A stretch of DNA of 64,000 nt from UBA1447 sp964612185 (GCA_964612185.1 CAZTCR010000007.1:26297-90296); one strand, 5' to 3'. Numbered from the stretch's first letter, positions 43,127 through 52,275 are shown. A program made the numbers and translations. The notes: a model not told the origin generated them from the sequence alone.

Positions 43127-43344
43127 TTTTTATTGGTCCTTTCTTGCTAAACAGCAATTTCAAATTTTCAATCAACCGGTGTTAACCAAAATTTTGGTGT
43201 TTGAGTTAATTCTGCAAGCACCTTAATAAAACTCCCGGTTTTTCCGGTTAATAGTAACATATCCTTTGTTATTTCACAACCAATATTCATCAATAGACAT
43301 GCGATATCGTTTGACATTTCGCAAAATATAAAATATGATAATTA

Positions 43345-43402
43345 TTGTCTAGCGTTTAGACAAATCAAGCTGCCACCTGTATTACAGCGATGACAGCTTG
43401 AT
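43345..43402 (-). terminator. Two adjacent hairpins after the ydjC-like gene
   Basis: Stem ATCAAGCTGTCA/TGGCAGCTTGAT (43364-43402, one wobble) ends in TTGTCT on the minus strand and is followed by a smaller TTGTCTA/TAGACAA hairpin (43345-43363). Together they end the YdjC-like transcript. The remaining gap to 43126 shows nothing recognisable. Confidence 0.55.
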
Positions 43403-43419
43403 GGCCGGAATGATTTAGT

Positions 43420-44304
43420 TTATTTTTTCATTTTCGCAAGGTCGCGGTAGTTGATATATTTCATACCCAACCCCTCAAGATATTTTCTTGTCGCCGGGTC
43501 GGCAAACAGACGGTGCTCCCATACTCTGCGGAACCAAACGCTGCTTGTACCTTTGAGTTCGTCACATTCAAGCGAGGGATGGATAAATGTTTCGGTGACC
43601 CCGTTCGGGAATGTTTTAAAGTGCTCAAACATATAATCGCGGAAGTTTTCGTAACTATCGCTTTGAGGACATCCCCATTCATGCGTAATGAGATAGTCCG
43701 GTATCGGGACACTCTTTTCTGACGCATACGCGCTGAATTTTGAAAACAGCATGCCAATCATTTTGGCATCGATTTTTGGACCGAAACGAGCGATTTGTTC
43801 CTCCGTATAAGTGGACGGAAAGCGGAAAGGCAAGTTATACTCCGATGCGATGTCAAAAGTTAGATTGAGCAACTCAAATCTGCCCGTTTCTATCCCGTAA
43901 AGCGAACCCATGTGGTTATCCAAATGCGAAGGGTTGAGCCCAAGCTTCTTGGCTCTTTCGATTTGTGCCCTTATTTCCGCCTCAACCTCATCGATATCCA
44001 CCTGTTCCTCAACTTGTTTGCTATCATGGTGCATGTAGCCGTCTTCGTCCCGGAGGCTGTCCGTATTAGCCGCCGCAACAGGCGCCCAGCGATATTTGCT
44101 CCATTCGCTTGTAAAGGTTAAATGAACACCGATAGCGAATTCAGGATTTTCCTGCGCGAATTTACAGGCTTCTGGCGCCCAACCGCAAGGCACCATAATT
44201 GTAGCGGATGTAATCCCCCCGCGTTTGAGCAGGTCAAATGTCGCAAGGTTGGCAGCACGGCACATACCGAAGTCGTCGGCATTGATAATTAAATACTTTT
44301 CCAT
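43420..44304 (-). CDS. YdjC/ChbG-family carbohydrate deacetylase
   Basis: 294 residues. Family signature at the start: INADDFGMCRAAN (metal-binding Asp pair, about 8-20), then GGITSATIMVPCG, GVHLTFTSEW, PSHLDNHMGSLYG (metal His) and ETFIHPSLECDEL. ChbG-like enzymes remove acetyl groups from chitooligosaccharide-type sugars; the actual substrate here is not known. AAAGGAG precedes the ATG. Divergent from the secreted phosphoesterase genes across a 117-bp gap that must hold both promoters. Confidence 0.88.
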   Translation of the reverse strand: MEKYLIINADDFGMCRAANLATFDLLKRGGITSATIMVPCGWAPEACKFAQENPEFAIGVHLTFTSEWSKYRWAPVAAANTDSLRDEDGYMHHDSKQVEEQVDIDEVEAEIRAQIERAKKLGLNPSHLDNHMGSLYGIETGRFELLNLTFDIASEYNLPFRFPSTYTEEQIARFGPKIDAKMIGMLFSKFSAYASEKSVPIPDYLITHEWGCPQSDSYENFRDYMFEHFKTFPNGVTETFIHPSLECDELKGTSSVWFRRVWEHRLFADPATRKYLEGLGMKYINYRDLAKMKK

Positions 44305-44421
44305 AAATACAATTCTCCTTTATTGATGATTTATTCACCTGATTTTAATACATACCCGGTGCAAATGCAAGCATTCCTCGGTTTGCTTAAAAAAATATTA
44401 TAATGTTATGGAGGAATTGTT

Positions 44422-45816
44422 ATGTTCAAGCGAAGCCTGTCTTTCTTGATGTGCTGCTGTGTTTTTCTTGCTTGTTTTTCTTTTCCTGTTTCCGCATCAT
44501 CCGGACTACCTGATTTTACAATAACCGGTGATGAGTGGAACAATGCGTGGCCGGTGATTGGCAATGTTAACACCAATGTCTGCCTGACGCCAGGGAGTGA
44601 TGAGTCGCAGATTAACTTTGCCTGGCACTGCTCGCTTGATGCCGATATACCAACCGTAAAAGTCAGTAAAAGTGCCGGTATGAATAATGCGAAATCCTTT
44701 ACCGGCGTATCAATGCCGGCTGACGAAGGATATAAAACAAACCGCGTCACCGCAGCAGGCTTGCAGCCGGATACCGTGTATTATTACACCTATGGCAACG
44801 GCGATAAGACATTCGGACCTTTCATTTTCAGAACGCTTGCATCCTCAAGTTTCAAATTTTTATATGTCAACGATATGCATGCCGGATACAACGCGGCTGA
44901 CGATACCGTCTCAAAGAATAAATCCTTCAAAATACATAACACTGTCAACACAGCACTCAAAGCAAACCCCGACATCAGTTTTATGATTGCCGGCGGTGAT
45001 CAGACGGACAGCGGCCAAACACCGGCGGAATGGAACGGTTTGCTGGCGTCTCCGATATTCAGGTCTTTGCCGGTTGCATTTGCGATTGGCAATCACGATA
45101 AAAAGGGCGTGACACAAAAGTTCTATGTCAACAATCCAAACGAATTCAACGCTTTACTGCCGAGCCCTGTCGGTAAATCAAACTGGTTCCGGTACGGGGA
45201 TGTTTTGTTCCTAATGTTCGACAGTACAAACGGCAATGCTATGGACCACATTCGTTTCGCCAAGCAAGCAATAAACAAAAACCTTGACGCGAAATGGCGC
45301 ATCGGGGTTCTTCATAACGACATGAACGGGCCATCCTTCGGTTTTCTTGACCTGGACAACAATCTTATCAGAATCATTTACACGACCATCTTTGACAGGG
45401 CAGGCCTTGATGTAGTTCTCACCGGACACAGCCATATTTATGGGCGGTCGCACCACCTCCAAGGCGGAAAAATCGTTGATTGGGGGTTTGGTAATCGTAT
45501 AATAGATCCCGATGGGACGGCTTATATTTCCATGAGCGCAGTCAACAATGTAGCCGGACAAACACTGCCCTGGCAAAATGTTTGGACTGCAAAAAGATGC
45601 AGAGATGATATAACAACCTATTCGACCGTAGCATTTACCGCTGACAGTCTGCAATTTAAAGCTTTTTATGATACCGGTGAACAATGCGACGAATACACCA
45701 TCGCCAAAACACAAGACAACTCCGAACCTTTTAAAGAACCGAAAGGAATTGATTTATACAGCATTGTTAAACTTGGCGGATTCATTTATACGCTTATTGA
45801 TATGCTTAGTAAATGA
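44422..45816 (+). CDS. Secreted metallophosphoesterase with purple-acid-phosphatase N-terminal domain (paralogue 1)
   Basis: 464 residues. Signal peptide at 1-25 (MFKRSLSFLMCCCVFLACF...VSA). A fibronectin-like PAP N-terminal domain (about 40-145) is followed by a calcineurin-type domain. Metal ligands are seen in YVNDMHAGY, AGGDQTDSG, IGNHDKKG, LHNDMNG and GHSHIYGR (all classic D-x-H, GDxxD, GNHD and GHxH blocks). Likely an extracellular phosphoesterase. The end SIVKLGGFIYTLIDMLSK is a hydrophobic/amphipathic tail. GGAGG precedes the ATG. Its stop overlaps the region of paralogue 2's leader. Confidence 0.9.
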   Translation: MFKRSLSFLMCCCVFLACFSFPVSASSGLPDFTITGDEWNNAWPVIGNVNTNVCLTPGSDESQINFAWHCSLDADIPTVKVSKSAGMNNAKSFTGVSMPADEGYKTNRVTAAGLQPDTVYYYTYGNGDKTFGPFIFRTLASSSFKFLYVNDMHAGYNAADDTVSKNKSFKIHNTVNTALKANPDISFMIAGGDQTDSGQTPAEWNGLLASPIFRSLPVAFAIGNHDKKGVTQKFYVNNPNEFNALLPSPVGKSNWFRYGDVLFLMFDSTNGNAMDHIRFAKQAINKNLDAKWRIGVLHNDMNGPSFGFLDLDNNLIRIIYTTIFDRAGLDVVLTGHSHIYGRSHHLQGGKIVDWGFGNRIIDPDGTAYISMSAVNNVAGQTLPWQNVWTAKRCRDDITTYSTVAFTADSLQFKAFYDTGEQCDEYTIAKTQDNSEPFKEPKGIDLYSIVKLGGFIYTLIDMLSK

Positions 45817-45830
45817 AAGGGCGCGATTTT

Positions 45831-47216
45831 ATGTTGAAAAGAATCACAGCTTTTGTTTGCTGCCTTTGCCTGTTTTTCAGTTGTTTCACAACATTCGCTT
45901 CTGCTTTGTACGGCTTACCGGATTTCACCGTTTCACAAGATGATTGGAATGCAAACTGGAACGAAACCGGCAATGTTAACACCAATGTTTGCCTTACGCC
46001 CGGCAGCGACGCAACCATGCTGAATTTCGCCTGGCATTGCACGCTTGACGCCGGCACTCCGGCCGTGAAATTGAGTAAAAGCGCTGATATGAGCAATCCC
46101 GCTGTTTTTAACGGAACAACCACACCAGCGGACGAAGGATATAGAACCTGCCGCGTTACGGCGACCGGCATTGAGACAAATACGGTTTATTACTATACCT
46201 ATGGTACAGACGATTTGATTTACGGACCCTTTGTTACCAGAACTTTGGGGACGGACAGCTTCAAATTCCTGTATGTAAATGATATGCATCAAGGTTTTGA
46301 CGCCAACAATATCGCCTACGGCAGGGATACATCCTATAACATCCACAACAGATTTAACACCGCGCTTACCATAAGCACCGATATAAGTTTCATTATGTCC
46401 GGCGGTGACACTGTAAGAAGCGGATATATCCCGGGTGAATGGAACGCTCTGCTTGCCTCGCCGGTATTTAGGAGTGTTCCTGTTGCCTTTGCTATCGGCA
46501 ACCACGACAAAATCGGCGATATGATGAAGAATTATGTCAATAATCCAAACGCCTTTGACGCCGCGCTGCCGAGCGAAACAGGTACGGACTATTGGTTCCG
46601 ATACGGGAATGCGCTGTTCCTTGTTTTTGACAGCACCAACGGCAACGCGGCCGAACATATCAGATTCGCTAAAGAAGCGGTTAATAAAAACCTTGACGCG
46701 AAATGGCGGATAGGCATGCTCCACCATGACATATATACCCCTGCTTATCCGATCATTCTGCCCGCTCATGTTGAATTCACCCCTATAGTGGATATGGCAG
46801 GCCTTGATGTGATGCTGCGTGGGCACAGCCACATTTACGGGCGGTCGCACCATATGGAAAAAGGGATGATAGTTAAATTAGCATTCAACAAAGAGAACAC
46901 TAATCCGAAAGGCACCGTCTATATCTCGATGAACGCCTTTCAGAATGAAACCGTGTCCGATTTCAAATTTCAAAACATTTGGACAGCAAAGCGCGTTTAC
47001 GACACCGCCGCAACTTGTTCCACATTCGAGGTTAACGGCGATAAACTTATATTTAAAGCGTTTTCACCTGCCGGGGAACTGAAGGATGAATACACCATCA
47101 TAAAAACGGTTACTCAAACCGAAAAATTCAAAGAGCTCGGGCTTTTGAATTTATACAGCGTTGTGAAGCTGATCGGGTATATTTACGCGCTTTTCGATTA
47201 TAATATTGATTCATAG
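45831..47216 (+). CDS. Secreted metallophosphoesterase with purple-acid-phosphatase N-terminal domain (paralogue 2)
   Basis: About 461 residues from ATG 45831 (MLKRITAFVCCLCLFFSCF signal peptide). Closely similar along its whole length to the preceding gene: VNTNVCLTPGSD, the DMHQGFD block, SGGDTVRSG (where the GDxxD Asp is replaced), IGNHDKIG, LHHDIY and GHSHIYGR. This is a tandem duplication. In the second metal motif GGDTVRSG lacks the Asp of GDQTDSG, and in paralogue 1 that Asp is kept, so metal binding may differ. Ends with a similar hydrophobic tail (YSVVKLIGYIYALFDY). Terminated by the hairpin at 47231. Confidence 0.88.
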   Translation: MLKRITAFVCCLCLFFSCFTTFASALYGLPDFTVSQDDWNANWNETGNVNTNVCLTPGSDATMLNFAWHCTLDAGTPAVKLSKSADMSNPAVFNGTTTPADEGYRTCRVTATGIETNTVYYYTYGTDDLIYGPFVTRTLGTDSFKFLYVNDMHQGFDANNIAYGRDTSYNIHNRFNTALTISTDISFIMSGGDTVRSGYIPGEWNALLASPVFRSVPVAFAIGNHDKIGDMMKNYVNNPNAFDAALPSETGTDYWFRYGNALFLVFDSTNGNAAEHIRFAKEAVNKNLDAKWRIGMLHHDIYTPAYPIILPAHVEFTPIVDMAGLDVMLRGHSHIYGRSHHMEKGMIVKLAFNKENTNPKGTVYISMNAFQNETVSDFKFQNIWTAKRVYDTAATCSTFEVNGDKLIFKAFSPAGELKDEYTIIKTVTQTEKFKELGLLNLYSVVKLIGYIYALFDYNIDS

Positions 47217-47230
47217 CCTATAATATTTTG

Positions 47231-47272
47231 AAGACGGCAGGCGATGCGAAATGCATTACCTGCCGTCTTTTT
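47231..47272 (+). terminator. Intrinsic terminator between convergent phosphoesterase genes
   Basis: Perfect 11-bp stem AAGACGGCAGG/CCTGCCGTCTT followed by TTT; works for the plus-strand pair and has A-rich flank for the opposing gene. Confidence 0.85.
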
Positions 47273-47290
47273 GGGGATACTTCGCATCAC

Positions 47291-48448
47291 TTATGATGAT
47301 AGGATTTTGCTCAGAATGACAACTATCGCAGCAACCGCTGCCACCGGCGCCAGTATTTTCAGAGACAGTTCAAGGTTCGTATGCACACGATCGTGAAGCA
47401 GCATATAGCCTTTAATTGAATCGCATTTTGTGCCGAAGAAATCCCGGTAGTAATGCATTTTTGTTTCGAGCTTGCCTGGCTCATTTTCATCGATTGTTAT
47501 CATCCTCACGCCCTGGCGTAAGCCGTCACCGTAAATATGAAAACCGGAGCATTTGCACTGGCCGAGTGTAATCCCTTCAACCGTGCCGCAAAAGTCGTTC
47601 ATATGGTCATGCCCGAAAAAAGCGCCGATGACATCGCCCTGTTTTTTCCAGCTTTTGAACTGGCCGTTATCATAATCGGGTGTGCAGGGGCCTTCGCCGA
47701 GGTAACCGGTTGTGTTTTTCTTATCCGCTATGACATACCAATTTTTATCATGCCAGCTGTTCCCCCTGACGCGATAAGGGTTAAATCGGCTTGTTTTCTT
47801 TAAAAGCTCATATTCCTCCAAAACAGGAATATGCTGGAAGAGCACAGCCGGTAATGGTTTGCCGCCGTTTTGCTCTTTCAGTTCGTTTGAAACACGCTCA
47901 TACCAAAAAATTTGGTCGGTTTCGACATAAGCATCATCACCCCTGCCTTCGGGGGCTTTGTTGCCGGAGTCGATGAGCCATACATTAAAGGCATTGCTGT
48001 TGTTTGAGCTGCTATTTATTACAAGGTTGCAATTGCCGACACCGGTGATGCCTTCTGTGTTTGAGTTAAGAAAATTCGGATACGCTTGAAACAAGGAAAG
48101 CAGCTGCTCCTTCGGTTTGCCGTTTTCACCGTCATGGTTGCCAAATACCAATGCAAACGGAATGCTGCGGACAGCAAAGGGCTCCGCTATTCTGTGCACT
48201 TCTTCCCTTAACTGTTCAATGCTTAAATCCCGGCTTTCGCCTTTCTCATTTTGAAAATGGCTTGATACCAAATCGCCCATCAGAACAGCCAAATCCGGCT
48301 TCAGCTCGTCCAGCGCCTTGTTGATGAGCCTTAAAAAGTCACCGGTCTTTTCATCCGGCACATACTTTTCGTGGATATCGCCGATTGCCATTATCCTGAA
48401 TTTGCCATCTTCGTTAAAATAAAGTTGTTGTTCTTTTTGCATGTACAC
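47291..48448 (-). CDS. Metallophosphoesterase with C-terminal membrane anchor
   Basis: 385 residues, no signal peptide. Calcineurin-like motifs: MAIGDIHEKY (D-x-H), VLMGDLVSSHF, VFGNHDGENG, LFQHIPV and FGHDHMNDFCG. A hydrophobic C-terminal helix (LKILAPVAAVAAIVVILSKI) would place it as a tail-anchored membrane protein, with the catalytic domain in the cytoplasm unless it inverts. Related in type to Dcr2-like phosphatases; substrate unknown. Not a close copy of the two secreted paralogues. The start may be the GTG at 48448 or the ATG two codons later. Confidence 0.85.
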   Translation of the reverse strand: MYMQKEQQLYFNEDGKFRIMAIGDIHEKYVPDEKTGDFLRLINKALDELKPDLAVLMGDLVSSHFQNEKGESRDLSIEQLREEVHRIAEPFAVRSIPFALVFGNHDGENGKPKEQLLSLFQAYPNFLNSNTEGITGVGNCNLVINSSSNNSNAFNVWLIDSGNKAPEGRGDDAYVETDQIFWYERVSNELKEQNGGKPLPAVLFQHIPVLEEYELLKKTSRFNPYRVRGNSWHDKNWYVIADKKNTTGYLGEGPCTPDYDNGQFKSWKKQGDVIGAFFGHDHMNDFCGTVEGITLGQCKCSGFHIYGDGLRQGVRMITIDENEPGKLETKMHYYRDFFGTKCDSIKGYMLLHDRVHTNLELSLKILAPVAAVAAIVVILSKILSS

Positions 48449-48455
48449 GGTACCT

Positions 48456-50438
48456 TTACTGAATCATTTCTATAAATTGAGCTTCGCTGATGACCATAAT
48501 ACCAAGTTCATTGGCTTTTTGCAGCTTGCTGCCTGCGTCCTCGCCGGCAAGAACGAAATCGGTCTTTTTTGAAACAGAGGATGAAACTTTCCCATTGAAG
48601 CTTTCAATCACCGCGGCTGCATCGGTGCGGGAATAGGTCGGCAAAGTACCTGTCAAAACAAAAGTTTTACCTGAAAAACGGGTATCCTTTATCTCCTTGT
48701 TGGATTTCAGCTTCAAGCCTTTTCCTTTCAACTCTTCGACAAGCTCTTTAGATTGCGGCAAGGCAAAATAATCAACAACACTTTCAGCCATTATTCCGCC
48801 GAAGCCCTCGATACTTGATACTTCTTCCGCAGAAGCTGACATGATTGCATCAATTGTAATAAAGCGTTCCGCTAACAGCTTTGCGGCCTTCTGCCCGATA
48901 TGGCGGATACCCAACGCAAAAATCAGCCTGTACAAATCATTTTGCTTAGACGCTTCAATCGCTTCTGTTAGGTTTTTTGCCGATTTTTCCGCAAACCTTT
49001 CCATTCCCGACAACTGTCCGGCATTCAAGGAATAAATATCAGCGACTGTTTTCAGCATCCCCTCGTTTACGAGCCTTTCCAAAATCCCTTCGCCCAAGCC
49101 CTCGATATCCATTGCATCCCGCGAGCAGAAATGAATCAGTAGCCTCAAAAGCTGAGCCGGGCACTCGGGATTAACGCACCTCACCGCTGATTCCTCCGGT
49201 TCTCTGAATACTTTTGCCCCGCAGGAAGGGCAAATTCCCGGCAAATTGTATTTTTTCGAATTCTCGTTGTGGCAAACGACGCTCATCACCTCGGGGATAA
49301 TGTCCCCCGCCTTGCGGATAATAACGGTATCCCCGATCCTAATGTCTTTTTCGGTAATAAAATCCTGGTTATGCAGTGTTGCGCGGCCGACAGTAGAGCC
49401 CGCTACAAGAACCGGTTTCAGCACCGCGGTTGGCGTCAGAACACCGGTTCGTCCGACATTGATTTCAATATCAAGCAGTATTGTTTGCTTCTCTTCCGGC
49501 GGGTACTTGTAGGCTAACGCCCATTTAGGAAATTTTGATGTGCTGCCCAAAGCCGCGCGCTGTTTGAAGTTGTTCACTTTTATAACGGCGCCGTCGATAC
49601 CAAACGGTAAAGTTCCTCTGAATTCACCTATTCTTTGAAGTTCTTTTATGACTCCTTCAATGGTACCGAATTCATTATAGAACGGTATCGTTTTGATACC
49701 CAGGTTCTTGATAAAATCAAGTGAACTTTTGTGGGTGTCGAGTTCGGCGCCGGTGACTTTCTGAATATTAAACACAAATATATCAAGCGATCTTTGAGCG
49801 GTTATGTTTGGATTTTTTTGCCGTAAAGAACCCGCAGCAGCGTTTCTTGGGTTTTTAAAAGGCTTTTCCTCATTAAGTTCCTGTGATTCGACAATCTTTT
49901 CAAAAACACTGAGGGGCATAAAAACTTCTCCGCGGACCTCGATATAGGGAATGGCCGATTTTAAACGGTCGGGAATCGATTTTATCGTTCTAAGGTTAGC
50001 GGTAACATCTTCCCCGACAAGCCCATCGCCGCGTGTAGATCCTCTGATAAAAAAGCCGTTTTCATATTCAAGCGAAACGGAAAGACCGTCAATTTTCGGC
50101 TCAACGATATAAGTTGCTTCCGGCGCTTTTTCTCTTACTCGGGCATCGAATGCGATTACTTCATTTATACCGAACGCGTCCTGCAGACTTTCCATCGGTA
50201 TTGCATGGCTGACCGGTTGAAACCGTTTGTCCGCTTTGCCGCCGACCCTTTTTGTTGGGGAACCGGCATCAGCCAGTTGCGGATAAGTGTTTTCTATTTC
50301 GGCCAATTCACGCACAAGCATGTCATACTCATAATCCTCAATTTCAGGGCTATCGTCTTCATAGTATTTGGTGCTGTGATAATTGATAATCCTGCGCAAT
50401 TCTGCTGCCCGTGCTCTGCATGTTTCCAAATTATCCAT
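48456..50438 (-). CDS. ligA: NAD-dependent DNA ligase
   Basis: Seals nicks in replication and repair. About 660 residues from ATG 50438, which has GGAG 6-7 nt upstream. AMP-accepting lysine in VEPKIDGLSVSLEYENG (about 110-126); RGDGLVGEDVTANLRTI and the OB fold follow. Four-Cys zinc finger: CPSCGAK...CVNPECP. Helix-hairpin-helix repeats and a C-terminal BRCT domain (about 590-660) complete the standard architecture. Only 7 nt separate it from the following phosphoesterase gene. Confidence 0.97.
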   Translation of the reverse strand: MDNLETCRARAAELRRIINYHSTKYYEDDSPEIEDYEYDMLVRELAEIENTYPQLADAGSPTKRVGGKADKRFQPVSHAIPMESLQDAFGINEVIAFDARVREKAPEATYIVEPKIDGLSVSLEYENGFFIRGSTRGDGLVGEDVTANLRTIKSIPDRLKSAIPYIEVRGEVFMPLSVFEKIVESQELNEEKPFKNPRNAAAGSLRQKNPNITAQRSLDIFVFNIQKVTGAELDTHKSSLDFIKNLGIKTIPFYNEFGTIEGVIKELQRIGEFRGTLPFGIDGAVIKVNNFKQRAALGSTSKFPKWALAYKYPPEEKQTILLDIEINVGRTGVLTPTAVLKPVLVAGSTVGRATLHNQDFITEKDIRIGDTVIIRKAGDIIPEVMSVVCHNENSKKYNLPGICPSCGAKVFREPEESAVRCVNPECPAQLLRLLIHFCSRDAMDIEGLGEGILERLVNEGMLKTVADIYSLNAGQLSGMERFAEKSAKNLTEAIEASKQNDLYRLIFALGIRHIGQKAAKLLAERFITIDAIMSASAEEVSSIEGFGGIMAESVVDYFALPQSKELVEELKGKGLKLKSNKEIKDTRFSGKTFVLTGTLPTYSRTDAAAVIESFNGKVSSSVSKKTDFVLAGEDAGSKLQKANELGIMVISEAQFIEMIQ

Positions 50439-50575
50439 TCGAAACTCCATTCTACCGAAAATGGTACGGCAAAAACCATAATAATAACGCGTTACAAACC
50501 ATGCAATTATTATGTTAAAATTATAGCAAATATTTACTTGAGATACAATCTCATTTTACTTTGCCGATAAACATA

Positions 50576-50850
50576 CCCCGCGGCTTTAAACCGCGGGGCG
50601 TAATTTGTCTATTTAATTTTCTGCCTGTTCACTACCCGCCGTCACATGTACGGAAAGCTGAATCCGAAAGATTTCGGCCGTAACAGAGTAGTCAGTAAAA
50701 CAATACCCATGCTCTGTGCGGATGCCGGTTCTAAATGCCGTGAATGCTTAGGCGGGCTGAGAAATTGAACGGCGCGCTATCTTTGTCCAACGGAACCGCC
50801 TCCTTTGCCTTATTTGCGTTCTTTTCGGAACGCACTCAGAACTTTCTGAG
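50576..50850. other. Hairpin-rich noncoding segment in the ligA - DUF1292-like gap
   Basis: The ~600-bp gap between ligA and the next gene holds a chain of perfect inverted repeats: CCCCGCGG-7-CCGCGGGG (50576-50598), CCGAAA-GA-TTTCGG (50664-50677), GCGTTC-6-GAACGC (50816-50833) and CTCAGAA-CT-TTCTGAG (50835-50850). No convincing gene is present. It could be a structured RNA, or the decayed end of an IS200/IS605-like element (such elements end in a GC-rich hairpin). Strand is undetermined. Confidence 0.4.
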
Positions 50851-50975
50851 AACTCTTCATAACAATCATTCTCTTCTGTTCGCTTTCAGTATAAGCGATT
50901 ATCAAGGCATTGTCAATAGTATTGTTCAACTTATCATACACATTTTAACAGTTTTGCACTTATGCTTTTTATCTA

Positions 50976-51004
50976 TTGACTAATTGTTCCCTTCTGAGTA
51001 AAAT
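50976..51004 (+). promoter_or_regulatory. Sigma-A promoter of the DUF1292-like gene
   Basis: TTGACT (50976-50981), 17-bp spacer, TAAAAT (50999-51004), about 30 nt before the chosen ATG. Confidence 0.75.
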
Positions 51005-51035
51005 AATACTAAGAGAAAATGTTAGGAGTTTACAA

Positions 51036-51365
51036 ATGCAGGACGAGTATAATCCGGATATTGTCAGCGTCGTTGACGAAGACGGCAAAGAGCATGTTTT
51101 TGAAGAACTTGACCGGATAGAAACGGACAAAGGTAAATATGTAGCACTTGTGCCGTTATATGATGAAGCCGAACAACTGCTTGAAGATGACGGCGAACTC
51201 ATTATTTTGAAGGTTCAGGAAGAGAACGGAGAAATCTATCTTGCCCAGATTGAAGACGAAAATGAGTTCACTGAAATTGGCGAGCTTTTTGAGAAACGCT
51301 TGAGCGAACTCTACGACTTTGAAGACGAAGATGCACCCGTTGAAGATGAAGAAGAAGGCGATTAA
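51036..51365 (+). CDS. DUF1292-family acidic protein
   Basis: About 109 residues from ATG 51036 (AGGAG 7 nt upstream); an earlier in-frame start would lie inside the promoter. The DUF1292 (YrzB-like) pattern is clear: IVSVVDEDGKEHVFEELDRIE, YVALVPL, EDDGELIILKV and a closing EENEFTEIGELF-type segment. The protein is very acidic, ending EDEDAPVEDEEEGD. Function of the family is unknown. It is followed within 20 bp by a structured RNA. Confidence 0.82.
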   Translation: MQDEYNPDIVSVVDEDGKEHVFEELDRIETDKGKYVALVPLYDEAEQLLEDDGELIILKVQEENGEIYLAQIEDENEFTEIGELFEKRLSELYDFEDEDAPVEDEEEGD

Positions 51366-51382
51366 CAAAACCCGCACATTAT

Positions 51383-51573
51383 CCCCTGCCTTGTGCGATA
51401 AATACGGCTCATAATGATCCAACATTTATTTTTCGGGAGCCCACTCTCCGGCGGCAGATTGCAGACCTCCCGGTTTTTACCGGAAGTTGGGAGCGTGAAA
51501 CCGTTGGGCGGCACCCACCTGCTTATGCAGGTTCTTATCAGTCGTATCCGGCTTGGCGGGGTATTTATTTTTT
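51383..51573 (+). ncRNA. Structured RNA, candidate 6S RNA (or leader of the next gene)
   Basis: About 190 nt folding as one long rod: a closing stem CCCCTGCC/GGCGGGG (51383-51390 with 51555-51561), then a 13-nt helix ATACGGCTCATAA/TTATCAGTCGTAT with 12 pairs (51402-51414 with 51535-51547), an open central region, a CTCCC...GGGAG hairpin (51473-51493 region) and ACCTGC-TTAT-GCAGGT (51517-51532). A T-rich tail (TATTTATTTTTT) follows. The rod with a central bubble and the GGGCGGCACCCACC segment resemble Firmicutes 6S RNA as I remember it. It ends only 4 nt before the ribosome site of the next gene, so a cis-acting leader is also possible. Confidence 0.5.
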
Positions 51574-51587
51574 AACTTGGAGTGATT

Positions 51588-52262
51588 GTGTTGCGACAAG
51601 TGTTGAATTTTCAACCGCTTGACATCCTGCCCTTTCAGCAGGGTTTCATTTATCTTAAGAAAGAATATCATGAAAACGGCAATATCAAAGGTTCTTTTCA
51701 TTACTTTGATCAAAGTATTCATATTTCGGAACCTGTAGTTAGAAGTACCTATCTACAGGCTAAATTCGGCAACGCTTTCAAATTGATTGTTGAACAAATC
51801 GGCGATTTCATCACTTGCGACACATCTTTTTTCCCGAACGGCGCTGTTGCAGTTTTGTACAAATCCGGTGAACTGCGTATTTTCACTTCAAGCGGCAGCC
51901 AAGTTTTAAAGTGTGATTTACACTACCAGGAACATCCGGTTCAATGCCCTGCAGTTGATGAAAAAAACATTTGGTGCGTTGTGCCGGATAAAAACTGTGT
52001 TGTTAATTACTCCCCTGCCGAACAAAGTGTTCTGCTCCGAATTGGCGGCGGTAAGTCAAACGCGTTCGACAACCCCGTAAGTTTGGTTAAGGTCTTGAAT
52101 AATCTTTATATTTGCAGCAGAAACGCCCATAAAATCAGAACCATTCGTTTAGATGATTATTCTGTCAAAGATTATCGTGATTTTGATGAGCCGGTGAGTA
52201 AATATATGGCGGTATACGAAAAAGAGTATGCAGTACTTGACTCGGGCGTTTATATGTTGTAG
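51588..52262 (+). CDS. Uncharacterised protein, possibly propeller-like
   Basis: About 225 residues, not recognised. No signal peptide or membrane segment. Repeated short strand patterns (NGAVAVLYKSGELRIFTSSG, EKNIWCVVPDKNCVVNYSP, LNNLYICSRNAHKIRTIRLD) read like blades of a small beta-propeller (NHL/WD-like). The start is GTG at 51588 or TTG at 51591, both properly spaced after TTGGAG (51577-51582); a GTG at 51582 would overlap it. Lies directly after the structured RNA and ends at a strong terminator. Confidence 0.65.
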   Translation: MLRQVLNFQPLDILPFQQGFIYLKKEYHENGNIKGSFHYFDQSIHISEPVVRSTYLQAKFGNAFKLIVEQIGDFITCDTSFFPNGAVAVLYKSGELRIFTSSGSQVLKCDLHYQEHPVQCPAVDEKNIWCVVPDKNCVVNYSPAEQSVLLRIGGGKSNAFDNPVSLVKVLNNLYICSRNAHKIRTIRLDDYSVKDYRDFDEPVSKYMAVYEKEYAVLDSGVYML

Positions 52263-52275
52263 TAACTTATTTGTT

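Noticed and set aside
43127..43340. Possible small gene between the PHP-domain and YdjC-like genes
   Set aside because: Stops in all frames at short intervals and no ribosome site; only the terminator hairpins nearby are supported.
50646..50768. 40-codon plus-strand frame (MYGKLNPKDFGRNRVV...)
   Set aside because: No ribosome site or promoter in front, and it crosses a perfect hairpin; overlapping frames on the other strand are equally open. Treated as part of the hairpin-rich segment.
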